Source of the DNA: CAZWEZ01 sp964632795
GTDB lineage: Bacteria; Pseudomonadota; Alphaproteobacteria; Rhodospirillales; 2-02-FULL-58-16
DNA: 16,213 bases
Reading direction: 5' to 3'
Assembly: GCA_964632795.1 (NCBI GenBank)
Contig: CAZWEZ010000086.1
Coordinates: 1-16,213, forward strand
The position numbers and the translations under genes are program-made. This document shows positions 6,854 to 16,213 of the stretch, in pieces. Below the pieces are notes generated by a model. It ran no database searches and had not been told where the DNA came from. It saw nothing but the letters and a program-made list of their open reading frames with translations. Every line of letters begins with the position of its first letter. Position 1 is the first letter of the stretch.

Positions 6854-7853
6854 GGTAGGCGTCGAGGCGGGCGATCAGAGGCGCCTTGTCCGCTTGCTCC
6901 AGGAAACTGGCCTCGAACGAGTTGCGCGCCAGGAGGGCGAGCTGGTCCAGGCTCAGGCCCAGGGCTTCCTGCGCCGCCCGGTAGTTGGCGTTGAGGTAGC
7001 CGCCGAAATAGGCCGGATCGTCCGAATTGACGGTGACCTTCAGGCCCCGTTCCAGCATCTCCGCGAGGGGGTGTCGGGACATCGCGGAGACCGCCCCCAG
7101 CCGGACGTTGGACAGCGGGCACACGGTCAGCGGCGTCCCGTCGCGGGCCAGGCGGCGGACCAGCGCGGCATCTTCCAGGGAGCGGATGCCGTGGTCGATC
7201 CGCGACACCCGGAGGACGTCCAGCGCCTGGCGCACGTAGTCGGCGGGCCCCTCCTCGCCGGCGTGGGCGACGGTCCTCAGGCCCTCGGCCCGGGCCCGGG
7301 CGAACACCGCCTCGAACTTGGACGGCGGGTGGCCGAGTTCCGTGGAATCGAGGCCGACGGCGGCGATGCGCTCCCCGTGGGGAAGCGCCTCCTCCAGCGT
7401 CGCCATGGCGTCCTCGGCCTCCAGGTCCCTGAGGAAACAGAGGATCAGCTTCGAGGACACGCCGAGCCTGTCCGCGGCCTCGAGCGCGGCGCGGTGGAGG
7501 CCGTCGATGACGGTTTCAAACGCCACCCCGCGCCGGGTGTGGACCTGGGGGTCGAAGGAGACCTCGGCGTGCAGCACGCCTTCGGCCGCCGCCCTTTCGA
7601 AATAGGCCAGCGCCAGATCGTAAAAGTCCGCTTCGCCGAGAAGCACCCCGGCGCCCCGGTAGTAGAGGTCGAGGAAGTCCTGGAGGTTGGCGAAGCGGTA
7701 GGCGGCCCTCAACTCCGCGACCGAGGCGGCGGGAGGTTCGAGACCGTTGCGGGCGGCGAGCGCGAACATCAGCTCGGGCTCGAGCGTGCCTTCGATGTGG
7801 AGGTGCAGTTCGGCCTTGGGCAGGCCGTCGATGAAGGCCGCGACGTCGGTCAT
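6828..7853 (-). CDS. Adenine deaminase (adenosine deaminase-like family)
   Basis: Predicted to convert adenine to hypoxanthine and ammonia in the cytoplasm. The 341-residue amidohydrolase shows zinc ligands H17 and H19 in ELHLHIEG, H197 with catalytic E200 in HAGEE, H221 in RIDHG, and D278/D279 in NSDDP. The start LPKAELHLHIEGTLEPELMF, the VGLDSTELGHPPSKF block and NSDDPAYFGGY match the adenine deaminase branch of the family (EC 3.5.4.2) better than true adenosine deaminases; this is pattern memory, and adenosine remains an alternative substrate. ATG at 7853 has GGGGA about 8 bases upstream. It is divergent from hpt across 81 bp, so its product hypoxanthine is the substrate of the neighbouring gene. 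The 3' end overlaps the DHH-GHMP gene tail to tail. Confidence 0.88.
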   Translation of the reverse strand: MTDVAAFIDGLPKAELHLHIEGTLEPELMFALAARNGLEPPAASVAELRAAYRFANLQDFLDLYYRGAGVLLGEADFYDLALAYFERAAAEGVLHAEVSFDPQVHTRRGVAFETVIDGLHRAALEAADRLGVSSKLILCFLRDLEAEDAMATLEEALPHGERIAAVGLDSTELGHPPSKFEAVFARARAEGLRTVAHAGEEGPADYVRQALDVLRVSRIDHGIRSLEDAALVRRLARDGTPLTVCPLSNVRLGAVSAMSRHPLAEMLERGLKVTVNSDDPAYFGGYLNANYRAAQEALGLSLDQLALLARNSFEASFLEQADKAPLIARLDAYLRRRRWRG

Positions 7854-7934
7854 CGTTGGCGTCCCCGGTTGAACAGACGGGCCGTTATATAATACCTATG
7901 TCGTCATACTCCGCTCGCAAGGGGGGACGAGACC
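7854..7934. promoter_or_regulatory. Divergent promoter region between adenine deaminase and hpt genes
   Basis: This 81-bp divergent gap must hold the start signals for both genes. The plus strand has a TATAAT-like -10 at 7888-7893 within an AT-rich core (7885-7899). The only good -35 hexamer, TTGAAC at 7869-7874, is 13 bases away, which is too short. On the minus strand TATTAT/TATAAC overlaps the same core. Strong purine-rich ribosome binding sites flank both starts. Exact promoter elements are uncertain. Confidence 0.4.
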
Positions 7935-8459
7935 ATGGCCCCGCTAACCAAGTTGTTCACGGAGGCGGAGATCGCCCGCCGGGTTGACGGGCTGGCCCGC
8001 GAGATCGCCGACGCCGTCGGCGGTGGGGACTTCATGGTCCTCGGCCTGCTCAAGGGGAGCTTCGTGCTGGTCGCCGACCTGATCCGGGCGCTGGACCGCC
8101 TGGGACTGGCGCCCGAGGTCGAGTTCATCCGCCTCGCCAGCTACGGCCCCAAGCGGCAAAGCTCCGGCGAGGTGCGGCTGATCGGCGAGCTCCCCGAAGG
8201 CCTCTCCGGACGGCGGATCGTGGTCATCGACGACATCGTCGATACCGGCCTCTCCATGGCCCATGCCCTCGAGCTGGTCCGCCAGGCGGGCGCCGGGGAC
8301 GTGTGGACCTGCGCCCTGCTCGACAAACCGAGCCGGCGCGAGATCGACCTCGAGGCGGACTTCGTCGGCTTCGTCATCGACGACGTGTTCGTCGCCGGCT
8401 ACGGTATCGACTACGCCGAGGACTACCGCCACCTGCCTTACATCGGCGTCATCGACTGA
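7935..8459 (+). CDS. hpt: Hypoxanthine phosphoribosyltransferase
   Basis: Converts hypoxanthine (and often guanine) plus PRPP to IMP or GMP. The 174-residue length is normal for bacterial Hpt. Visible family features: LLKGSF at 38-43 for the pyrophosphate loop, the PRPP-binding VVIDDIVDTG at 96-105, and KPSRRE at 131-136 ahead of the C-terminal block FVGFVIDDVFVAGYGIDYAEDYRHLPYIG, which forms the purine pocket and the conserved DYAExYR stretch. ATG at 7935 follows the ribosome binding site AAGGGGGGA. It is divergent from the adenine deaminase gene, together giving adenine to IMP salvage. The TGA stop is also the first codon of a three-copy 9-bp tandem repeat, which provides two more in-frame TGA codons. 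Confidence 0.95.
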   Translation: MAPLTKLFTEAEIARRVDGLAREIADAVGGGDFMVLGLLKGSFVLVADLIRALDRLGLAPEVEFIRLASYGPKRQSSGEVRLIGELPEGLSGRRIVVIDDIVDTGLSMAHALELVRQAGAGDVWTCALLDKPSRREIDLEADFVGFVIDDVFVAGYGIDYAEDYRHLPYIGVID

Positions 8460-8483
8460 CAACACTGACAACACTGACAACAC
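8457..8483 (+). repeat. Three perfect copies of a 9-bp tandem repeat at the hpt stop codon
   Basis: The unit TGACAACAC occurs at 8457-8465, 8466-8474 and 8475-8483 without mismatch. The first TGA is the hpt stop. Because the unit is three codons long, each copy gives another in-frame TGA. The array ends right at the GGGAAGG ribosome binding site of the next gene. It could arise by slippage and vary in copy number between strains. Confidence 0.9.
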
Positions 8484-8496
8484 GGGAAGGTGCCAG

Positions 8497-9636
8497 ATGA
8501 TCCCCCATTTTCCGCATGAGGAGTACCAGGCGCGGTGCCGCAAGGCCCGGGCCTTGTTGGCGGAAAGAGAACTTGCCGCGCTGTTCGTGACCCACCCCAC
8601 CAACCACCTCTATTTCACCGGATACAGGACCTTCGCCGAATTCTCGTTTCCCAGGCCGGCCGTCTTCCTGTTGCCGCTCGACCAAGAGCCGGTGATCGTC
8701 GCCCAGGACTTCCACCTGGCGGTGACGTGGGACGGCGACTTCAGGGAGTATTCCGGACTCGGCCGGCTGCCGATCGATGTCGTGCGCTCAGTGTTCGAGG
8801 ACAAGGGGTGTTCGCTGGGCCGGGTGGGCGCGGAACTCGGCCACGAGCAGCACCTGGCCATCTCGTATAACGATTTCCGGTCGCTCCAGGGGGCCTTGCC
8901 GGAGGTCGCCTTCGTCGATGCCTCCGACATCCTGTGGCGACTGAGGATGGTCAAGTCCGAGGCCGAGATCGCGGCCATTACCGAGGCCTGCCGGATCCAG
9001 GACGCGGTGTTCGAGCGGGTGTTTCGGGAAACCACCGCCGGGATGACCACCCGGGAGATCGAAACCGCCTTCAGGCGGGCGGTCCTGGACAGCGCCGCCT
9101 CGCTCAACTTCTGCCTGGTCTGCATCGGCGACTTCGACCCCAGGCAGGCCGCGGGGAGCTCCCATCCCGACCAAGCGCTCGGCAAGGGGGACCTGCTGTG
9201 GGTGGACCTCGGCATCAGCGTCCGCGGCTACCAGACCGACTACTGCCGGGCGGCGGTGGCGGGAACCCCCTCGCCGCGCCAGGTGGACGCCTGGGGGAAG
9301 GTGCAGAAGGTCTTCGAGGCCGGCCTCGCGGCGGCCCGACCCGGCATCCCGGCGTCCGAGCTGTGCGCCGTCCAACTGGCGGCGGCCGAGGCGCTGGGGC
9401 TCGACATGTCGAGCTGGCCGGCACGCAGATTCGGCCACGGGAGCGGGTTGCACACCACCGAGCCGCCGCACATCAGCCCCGAGGACGACACCATCCTGCA
9501 ACCCGGCATGGTGATCCATATCGAGCCCGGCTGCATCCTCGGCGACGGGATCTATGTGCGCGAGGAAAAGGTCGTCATCACCGAAGACGGCTGCCGGGTG
9601 CTGTCGAAGGCGCCGTGGGAGCTGCGCCCCATCTAG
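8497..9636 (+). CDS. M24 family metallopeptidase (Xaa-Pro dipeptidase/aminopeptidase type)
   Basis: A 379-residue protein with an N-terminal creatinase-like domain (about 1-150) and a C-terminal pita-bread catalytic domain. The five dimetal ligands of the family are visible: D237 in WVDLG, D248 in TDYCR, H314 in FGHGSGLH, E343 in HIEPG and E357 in VREEKVVITEDG. It may cleave peptides with proline in the second position, but close relatives act on creatine or ectoine derivatives, so the substrate is open. ATG at 8497 follows GGGAAGG with 6 bases spacing; the frame upstream is a shadow of hpt. It lies 37 bp after hpt on the same strand and is probably cotranscribed. No signal peptide is seen. 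Confidence 0.9.
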   Translation: MIPHFPHEEYQARCRKARALLAERELAALFVTHPTNHLYFTGYRTFAEFSFPRPAVFLLPLDQEPVIVAQDFHLAVTWDGDFREYSGLGRLPIDVVRSVFEDKGCSLGRVGAELGHEQHLAISYNDFRSLQGALPEVAFVDASDILWRLRMVKSEAEIAAITEACRIQDAVFERVFRETTAGMTTREIETAFRRAVLDSAASLNFCLVCIGDFDPRQAAGSSHPDQALGKGDLLWVDLGISVRGYQTDYCRAAVAGTPSPRQVDAWGKVQKVFEAGLAAARPGIPASELCAVQLAAAEALGLDMSSWPARRFGHGSGLHTTEPPHISPEDDTILQPGMVIHIEPGCILGDGIYVREEKVVITEDGCRVLSKAPWELRPI

Positions 9637-9701
9637 CTGCTTACGACAACGGCTATTCCAATTGGCCGGTGTGGCGGCTACAAATGCCGGGGGAGTCCGG
9701 C

Positions 9702-10679
9702 ATGTACCTTTCGATCCTCATACCCGTTCTCGACGAGAAGGACAGCATCGAGCCGCTGCATGCCTCCCTGGTCGAGGTCCTGGACGGCCTCGGCCACGAC
9801 TACGAGGTGATCTTCGTCAACGACGGCAGCAGCGACGGCTCCCCCGACATCCTCGACCGGCTGGCCGAGGGCGATTCCAGGGTGCGGGTCCTCCACATGC
9901 GCCGCAACTACGGCCAGACGGCGGCGATCATGGCCGCCATCCGGAGCAGCCGCGGCGACGTCCTGATCCCGATGGACGGCGACCAGCAAAACGACCCCAT
10001 CGACATCCCCCGCCTGCTGGACAAGCTGGATGAGGGCTACGACGTGGTGTCGGGCTGGCGCAAGGAGCGCGAGGACAAGGCGATCACGCGGCGCATTCCC
10101 TCGAAGGTCGCCAACTGGCTGATTTCCAGGATCTTCCGCGTCCCCCTGCACGATTACGGCTGCACGCTGAAGGCCTACCGCCGCGACGTCATCGAGAACG
10201 TCCGCCTGTACGGCGAGATGCACCGTTTCATCCCCATCTACGCCTACTGGGAGGGGGCGCGGGTGACCGAGATCCAGGTCACCCACCATGCCCGCAAGCA
10301 CGGCGCCTCCAAGTACACCATCGGCCGGGTGATCCGGGTGCTGCTCGATCTGCTGCTGCTCTACTTCCTCGAGCGCTCGTTCGACCGCCCGATCCAGTTC
10401 TTCGGCAAGATCGGCATCTACAGCCTGCTGCTGGCCTTCGCGGTACTGGCCTGGGCGGTATGGCTGAAGGTGTTCGCGGCGACCTCGTTCATCCTCACCC
10501 CGCTGCCCCTGCTGGCCGCCACGCTGGGGCTGTCGGGAGTCCTGTTCCTGCTGCTCGGGGTGATCGCCGAGATGCTGGCTAGGACGTATTACGAATCCCA
10601 GGGCAAGATGCCCTACTCGGTGAAAAGGATGCGCAACGTCGATCCCGGCGACGCCGAGCCCCCGCGCGGAGAAAGCTGA
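9702..10679 (+). CDS. Family 2 glycosyltransferase, polyprenyl-phosphate sugar transferase type
   Basis: A 325-residue membrane glycosyltransferase of the DPM1/GtrB/ArnC kind, expected to move a sugar from a nucleotide donor onto polyprenyl phosphate at the cytoplasmic face of the inner membrane. The GT-A domain shows SILIPVLDE at 4-12, VNDGSSDGS at 39-47 and the metal-binding MDGDQQNDP at 91-99, then HDYGCTLKAYR at 150-160 and RKHGASKYT at 198-206. Two transmembrane helices follow at about 236-258 and 268-290. ATG at 9702 has GGGGGAG six bases upstream; an alternative ATG at 9684 has a weaker site. It is 6 bp upstream of the AsnB-like gene and surely in one transcript with it. The sugar is not predictable. 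Confidence 0.9.
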   Translation: MYLSILIPVLDEKDSIEPLHASLVEVLDGLGHDYEVIFVNDGSSDGSPDILDRLAEGDSRVRVLHMRRNYGQTAAIMAAIRSSRGDVLIPMDGDQQNDPIDIPRLLDKLDEGYDVVSGWRKEREDKAITRRIPSKVANWLISRIFRVPLHDYGCTLKAYRRDVIENVRLYGEMHRFIPIYAYWEGARVTEIQVTHHARKHGASKYTIGRVIRVLLDLLLLYFLERSFDRPIQFFGKIGIYSLLLAFAVLAWAVWLKVFAATSFILTPLPLLAATLGLSGVLFLLLGVIAEMLARTYYESQGKMPYSVKRMRNVDPGDAEPPRGES

Positions 10680-10685
10680 CCGGGT

Positions 10686-12551
10686 ATGTGCGGCATCGCC
10701 GGTTTCACCCGCCCCGCGGACGACGCCCCGGCGGTGCTGGCGGCGATGGTCGCCACCCTGGTCCACCGCGGCCCCGACGCCGAGGGGACGTGGCGCGACG
10801 GAACGCTGGCCATGGGCCAGCGCCGCCTGGCGGTGATCGACCTCGAGGGCGGCGCCCAGCCCCGCATCGACGCCGAGGACGGCGACGCCCTGGTCTACAA
10901 CGGCGAGATCTACGGCTACCGCGAGCACGCCGAGGCCCTGCGCGGCGACGGCGTGGCCCTGCGCGACCGTTCGGACACCGAGGTCCTGTTCCATCTGATC
11001 CGCCGCCACGGGGTGCGCGAGGCGCTGGAGCGCATCGACGGCATGTACGCCTTCGTCTACCGCGAGGGGCGCAGCGGCCGGCTGTACCTGGCCCGGGACC
11101 GCTTCGGCGAGAAGCCGTTGTTCTACGGCATCGCCAACGGGGCGCTGGTCTTCGCCTCCGAGATCAAGGCCATCCGCAAGCACCCGGCGTTCGCCGGGGC
11201 GGGGCTGGACGCGGCGGCGATCCACCGCTACCTGACCTACGAGTACCTGCCCGGCGAGCTCTCGGGATATGCCGGCATCCGCAAGCTGCAACCCGGCCAC
11301 CTGCTGATCTTCGAGAACGGCGAGGCGCGGATCGAAACCTACTGGCGGCCGCGACTCGGGGGATGCGAGCCGGGGCTCGACGAGGACCAGGCCCTGGACC
11401 GCCTGGAGGAGCTGCTCGACGATTCGGTGCGCCGCCGCCTGGTCGCCGACGTCCCGGTCGGGGTGTTCCTGTCGGGGGGCGTCGATTCGGGCCTGCTGGC
11501 CGCCATCGCCGCTCGCCATTCGGCGGGCATCACCGCCTATACGGTGCGGATGCCCGAGGCCTCCTACGACGAGACACCGTTCGCGGCCGCGATCGCCCAA
11601 CGCTACGGTCTGACCCACCAGGTGGTCGATCTGACCGAGGCCGAGGTGATGGACGCCTTCGGGGCCGTCACCGCGATGATCGACGAGCCGCTGGCCGACT
11701 ACTCCCTGCTCCCCACCTATCTGGTGTGCCGGGCGGCGCGGCGCGGCCTGACGGTGGCGCTGAGCGGGGACGGCGCCGACGAGCTGTTCGCCGGCTACAA
11801 CAGCTTCAAGGCCTTCCGCCTGGCCGGCGCCATGCGCTGGATGCCGCCGGCGGTGGGCGCGGTGCTGCGCCGGGCCTTGGGACTGCTGCCCGCCGGCGGC
11901 GGCTACATGAGCCCGGACTTCGTGCTGCGCCACGTGTCCCAGGGGTTCGGCGCCCCCGTCGATTACCAGAACTTCCTGTGGATGGCCGCCTTCACCGAGG
12001 GCGAGAAGGACCGCCTGTGGCGCCGCGAGGCGCTGCCCGAGGACCGCCACACCTTCGCCCCCATCGAGGCGCTGCTGGCCGCCGGGGCGCCGGTGGAGGC
12101 GATCGAGCGGCTGCTCTACCTGTTCACCACCACCTATCTGCCCGAGAACATCCTGGCCAAGGTCGACCGGGCCTCGATGTACAACAGCCTGGAGGTCCGC
12201 GCCCCGTTCCTCGACCGGGCGTTCGCCGAGTTCGCCCTGTCCCTGCCCCACCGGTGGAAGGTCCGCGGCTTCGAGACCAAGTTCCTGCTCAAGAGGCTGG
12301 CGGCGCGCCACCTGCCCCGGGACGCGGTCTACCGGCCCAAGCACGGCTTCGCCCTGCCGCTCTCGGACCTCCTGCGCGGCCCCCTGCACGAGCCGGTCCG
12401 CGACGTCCTGCTGGACCCCGCCAACCCTCTCGCCGGGTGGTTCGAACGGACCGCCATCGAGACCTACCTGAAGCAACACCGCGCCGGCACCGCCGACCAC
12501 CGCAAGAAGCTGTGGACGCTCTACATCCTGTTCGTGGTCGGCGCCCGGTAA
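10686..12551 (+). CDS. asnB: Asparagine synthase (glutamine-hydrolysing) or related amidotransferase
   Basis: A 621-residue class II glutamine amidotransferase with an asparagine synthase domain. Cys2 is the glutaminase nucleophile (MCGIAGF), which fixes the start. Glutamine-binding residues R47, N72-G73-E74 (YNGEIY) and D97 are present. The C-terminal domain has the PP-loop SGGVDS at 263-268 for ATP-dependent adenylation. Classical members make asparagine from aspartate. Many AsnB homologues of this size next to glycosyltransferases instead amidate surface sugars or sit in exopolysaccharide/exosortase loci, and the tight 6-bp coupling to a polyprenyl-phosphate glycosyltransferase makes that role plausible here (inference). 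The two possibilities cannot be separated from the sequence alone. Confidence 0.88.
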   Translation: MCGIAGFTRPADDAPAVLAAMVATLVHRGPDAEGTWRDGTLAMGQRRLAVIDLEGGAQPRIDAEDGDALVYNGEIYGYREHAEALRGDGVALRDRSDTEVLFHLIRRHGVREALERIDGMYAFVYREGRSGRLYLARDRFGEKPLFYGIANGALVFASEIKAIRKHPAFAGAGLDAAAIHRYLTYEYLPGELSGYAGIRKLQPGHLLIFENGEARIETYWRPRLGGCEPGLDEDQALDRLEELLDDSVRRRLVADVPVGVFLSGGVDSGLLAAIAARHSAGITAYTVRMPEASYDETPFAAAIAQRYGLTHQVVDLTEAEVMDAFGAVTAMIDEPLADYSLLPTYLVCRAARRGLTVALSGDGADELFAGYNSFKAFRLAGAMRWMPPAVGAVLRRALGLLPAGGGYMSPDFVLRHVSQGFGAPVDYQNFLWMAAFTEGEKDRLWRREALPEDRHTFAPIEALLAAGAPVEAIERLLYLFTTTYLPENILAKVDRASMYNSLEVRAPFLDRAFAEFALSLPHRWKVRGFETKFLLKRLAARHLPRDAVYRPKHGFALPLSDLLRGPLHEPVRDVLLDPANPLAGWFERTAIETYLKQHRAGTADHRKKLWTLYILFVVGAR

Positions 12552-12564
12552 TACCAGCGGCCGC

Positions 12565-12593
12565 CTTGCGAAATCGCCTGTTTGCGACATATT
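12565..12593 (+). promoter_or_regulatory. Putative RpoH (sigma-32) type promoter of clpB
   Basis: CTTGCG (12565-12570), 17 bases, then CATATT (12588-12593), in the 70-bp gap between asnB and clpB. The CTTG -35 and C-TAT-like -10 resemble alphaproteobacterial heat-shock promoters as I recall them, and clpB is a standard RpoH target. The predicted transcript start near 12600 would leave a leader of about 20 bases. Judged by eye. Confidence 0.42.
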
Positions 12594-12621
12594 AGGGGCT
12601 GTACGGAAAACGGTACTGAGC

Positions 12622-15213
<2,592 letters not shown>

Positions 15214-15216
15214 CCC

Positions 15217-16213
15217 TTACTCGAAATCCGACTGGCGGAGTTCGAGCAGCCACAGGGCCGGCTCGTCGAGGGTACGCGCGAGGTCGGCGGCCAGGGCGTC
15301 CGGGTCCCGGGGCCGCAGGTAGCGGGCGCCGAAGGCCCGGGCCAGGAGATCGAAGTCCGGGTTCCGTCCCTTGATGCCGATCTCGGGGATGTCGCGGGCC
15401 ACCATCTCGTCGCGGATCTGGCCCAGGACCTCGTTGTTCCACACCACGACCGTCAGGTGGAGCCCCAACTCGGCGGCGACCGCCAGCTCCTGGACCGTGA
15501 ACAGCAGGCCGGCGTCCCCGGCCAGCGCCACCACCGGCCTTCCCGGCGCCCCCAGCTTGCCGCCGATCGCCGCCGGCAGGGCGTAGCCGAGGGTCCCGTA
15601 GCCGACGGGATGGAACCACGTGCGGGGCCGCGGGGCCGGATAAATCTCGTTGCCGGTGTAGGCGATCTGGGTCATGTCGGTGAACACGGCGGCGGTCTCG
15701 GGAAGGACCGCCGCGAAGACCTCCAGGACCCGGCGGTGGGTCCGTTTGAGGTCGGTGTCGCTGTCGCGGATGGCGGCGCGGATGGCAGCGACCCGAGATT
15801 CGTTGTCCGGGCGGCGGTTGGGGCGGTGGTCGGCGAGATGCTTCATGACGGCGTCGAGGACCACGCTCGCCTCGCCGACCACCGCAACATCCGAAGGATA
15901 CGGGATGTCGACCTGGCCGGGGTCGATGTCGATGCGCACGAGCCGTCCCGGGAGCTCGAAGTCGTCCCACCACAGGTCGGTCTCGGCGAGCTCGGTGCCG
16001 ACCGCCAGGACGACGTCGGCCTGGGCCAGGAAGTCCCGGGTCTCGGGGTTGGGCAGGGTGGCCCCCAGATGGAGGGGATGGCCGTCGGCGATCAGCCCCT
16101 TGGCGGCGATGGTGGTCGCCAGCGGCGCCCCCAGGAGCTCGGCCAGCCGGACCAGGACCGCCCCGCAGTCCGCCGCCCCGCCCCCGGCGATGATGGCCGG
16201 CGCCGTGGCCGCG
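15217..16213 (-). CDS. ThDP-dependent enzyme, acetolactate synthase superfamily (partial, 5' end outside window)
   Basis: The visible 332 codons are the central and C-terminal domains of a thiamine-diphosphate enzyme; the frame stays open to the window edge, so the N-terminal third with the catalytic glutamate is outside. The middle domain starts at PAIIAGGGAADCGA and includes VVLAVGTELAETD. The C-terminal domain holds the ThDP/Mg motif, GDAGLLFTVQELAV running on to WNN at about 29 residues' spacing. YPAPRPRTWFHPVGYGTLGYALPAAIGGKL recalls AruI-type 5-guanidino-2-oxopentanoate decarboxylases more than anabolic IlvB/IlvI, but this is pattern memory. The motif has GDA where the family usually has GDG. 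Candidate roles are a 2-oxo acid decarboxylase or a catabolic acetolactate synthase-like enzyme. Convergent with clpB. Confidence 0.85.
   Translation of the reverse strand, partial: AATAPAIIAGGGAADCGAVLVRLAELLGAPLATTIAAKGLIADGHPLHLGATLPNPETRDFLAQADVVLAVGTELAETDLWWDDFELPGRLVRIDIDPGQVDIPYPSDVAVVGEASVVLDAVMKHLADHRPNRRPDNESRVAAIRAAIRDSDTDLKRTHRRVLEVFAAVLPETAAVFTDMTQIAYTGNEIYPAPRPRTWFHPVGYGTLGYALPAAIGGKLGAPGRPVVALAGDAGLLFTVQELAVAAELGLHLTVVVWNNEVLGQIRDEMVARDIPEIGIKGRNPDFDLLARAFGARYLRPRDPDALAADLARTLDEPALWLLELRQSDFE

Noticed and set aside
7869..7893. TTGAAC and TATAAT as a sigma-70 promoter for hpt.
   Set aside because: The spacer is only 13 bases, outside the usual 16-18; only the -10-like core is kept as part of the divergent region.

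Overview
This 16.2 kb window is GC-rich and nearly fully coding. It looks like chromosomal DNA of an alphaproteobacterium, probably Rhodospirillales-like: ClpB has the alphaproteobacterial N-terminus (YTERxRGF...AQ), the clpB leader carries an RpoH-like CTTG-type promoter, and the GlpD type fits. That assignment is by eye and no rRNA or tRNA is present. The longest stretch without a gene is 242 bases (5568-5809). I see no CRISPR array, insertion sequence, tRNA or rRNA.

Region 1 (57-5567) is glycerol phosphate metabolism. A glycerophosphodiester phosphodiesterase on the plus strand meets an aerobic-type glycerol-3-phosphate dehydrogenase (GlpD) on the minus strand tail to tail, overlapping by 133 bp. 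Upstream of glpD and on the same strand is a tight three-gene unit: a GlpA-like FAD enzyme with a BFD-type [2Fe-2S] tail, a GlpB-like pyridine-nucleotide oxidoreductase, and a small DUF1667 cysteine protein. Two routes of glycerol-3-phosphate oxidation therefore seem to sit side by side, fed in part by the phosphodiesterase.

Region 2 (5568-6853) is the most unusual part. The intergenic stretch holds three 18-bp palindromes with a TTCR-N4-YGAA core, like operators of the DeoR-family glycerol repressor GlpR, and an apparent remnant of a LysR-type DNA-binding domain. The plus-strand gene that follows encodes a chimeric protein: an N-terminal DHH phosphoesterase domain joined to the C-terminal half of a mevalonate-kinase-like GHMP kinase, without the GHMP ATP-binding half. 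One palindrome lies directly in front of its ribosome binding site.

Region 3 (6828-8459) is purine salvage. A predicted adenine deaminase (adenine to hypoxanthine) is divergent from a hypoxanthine phosphoribosyltransferase (hypoxanthine to IMP), so the pair forms an adenine-to-IMP route. The deaminase gene overlaps the DHH-GHMP gene tail to tail by 26 bp.

Region 4 (8497-15213) continues on the plus strand with an M24 (Xaa-Pro type) metallopeptidase, a polyprenyl-phosphate type family 2 glycosyltransferase, an AsnB-type glutamine amidotransferase and ClpB. A perfect three-copy 9-bp tandem repeat starts at the hpt stop codon. The window ends in a truncated minus-strand ThDP-dependent enzyme of the acetolactate synthase superfamily, which meets clpB tail to tail with 3 bp between stops.
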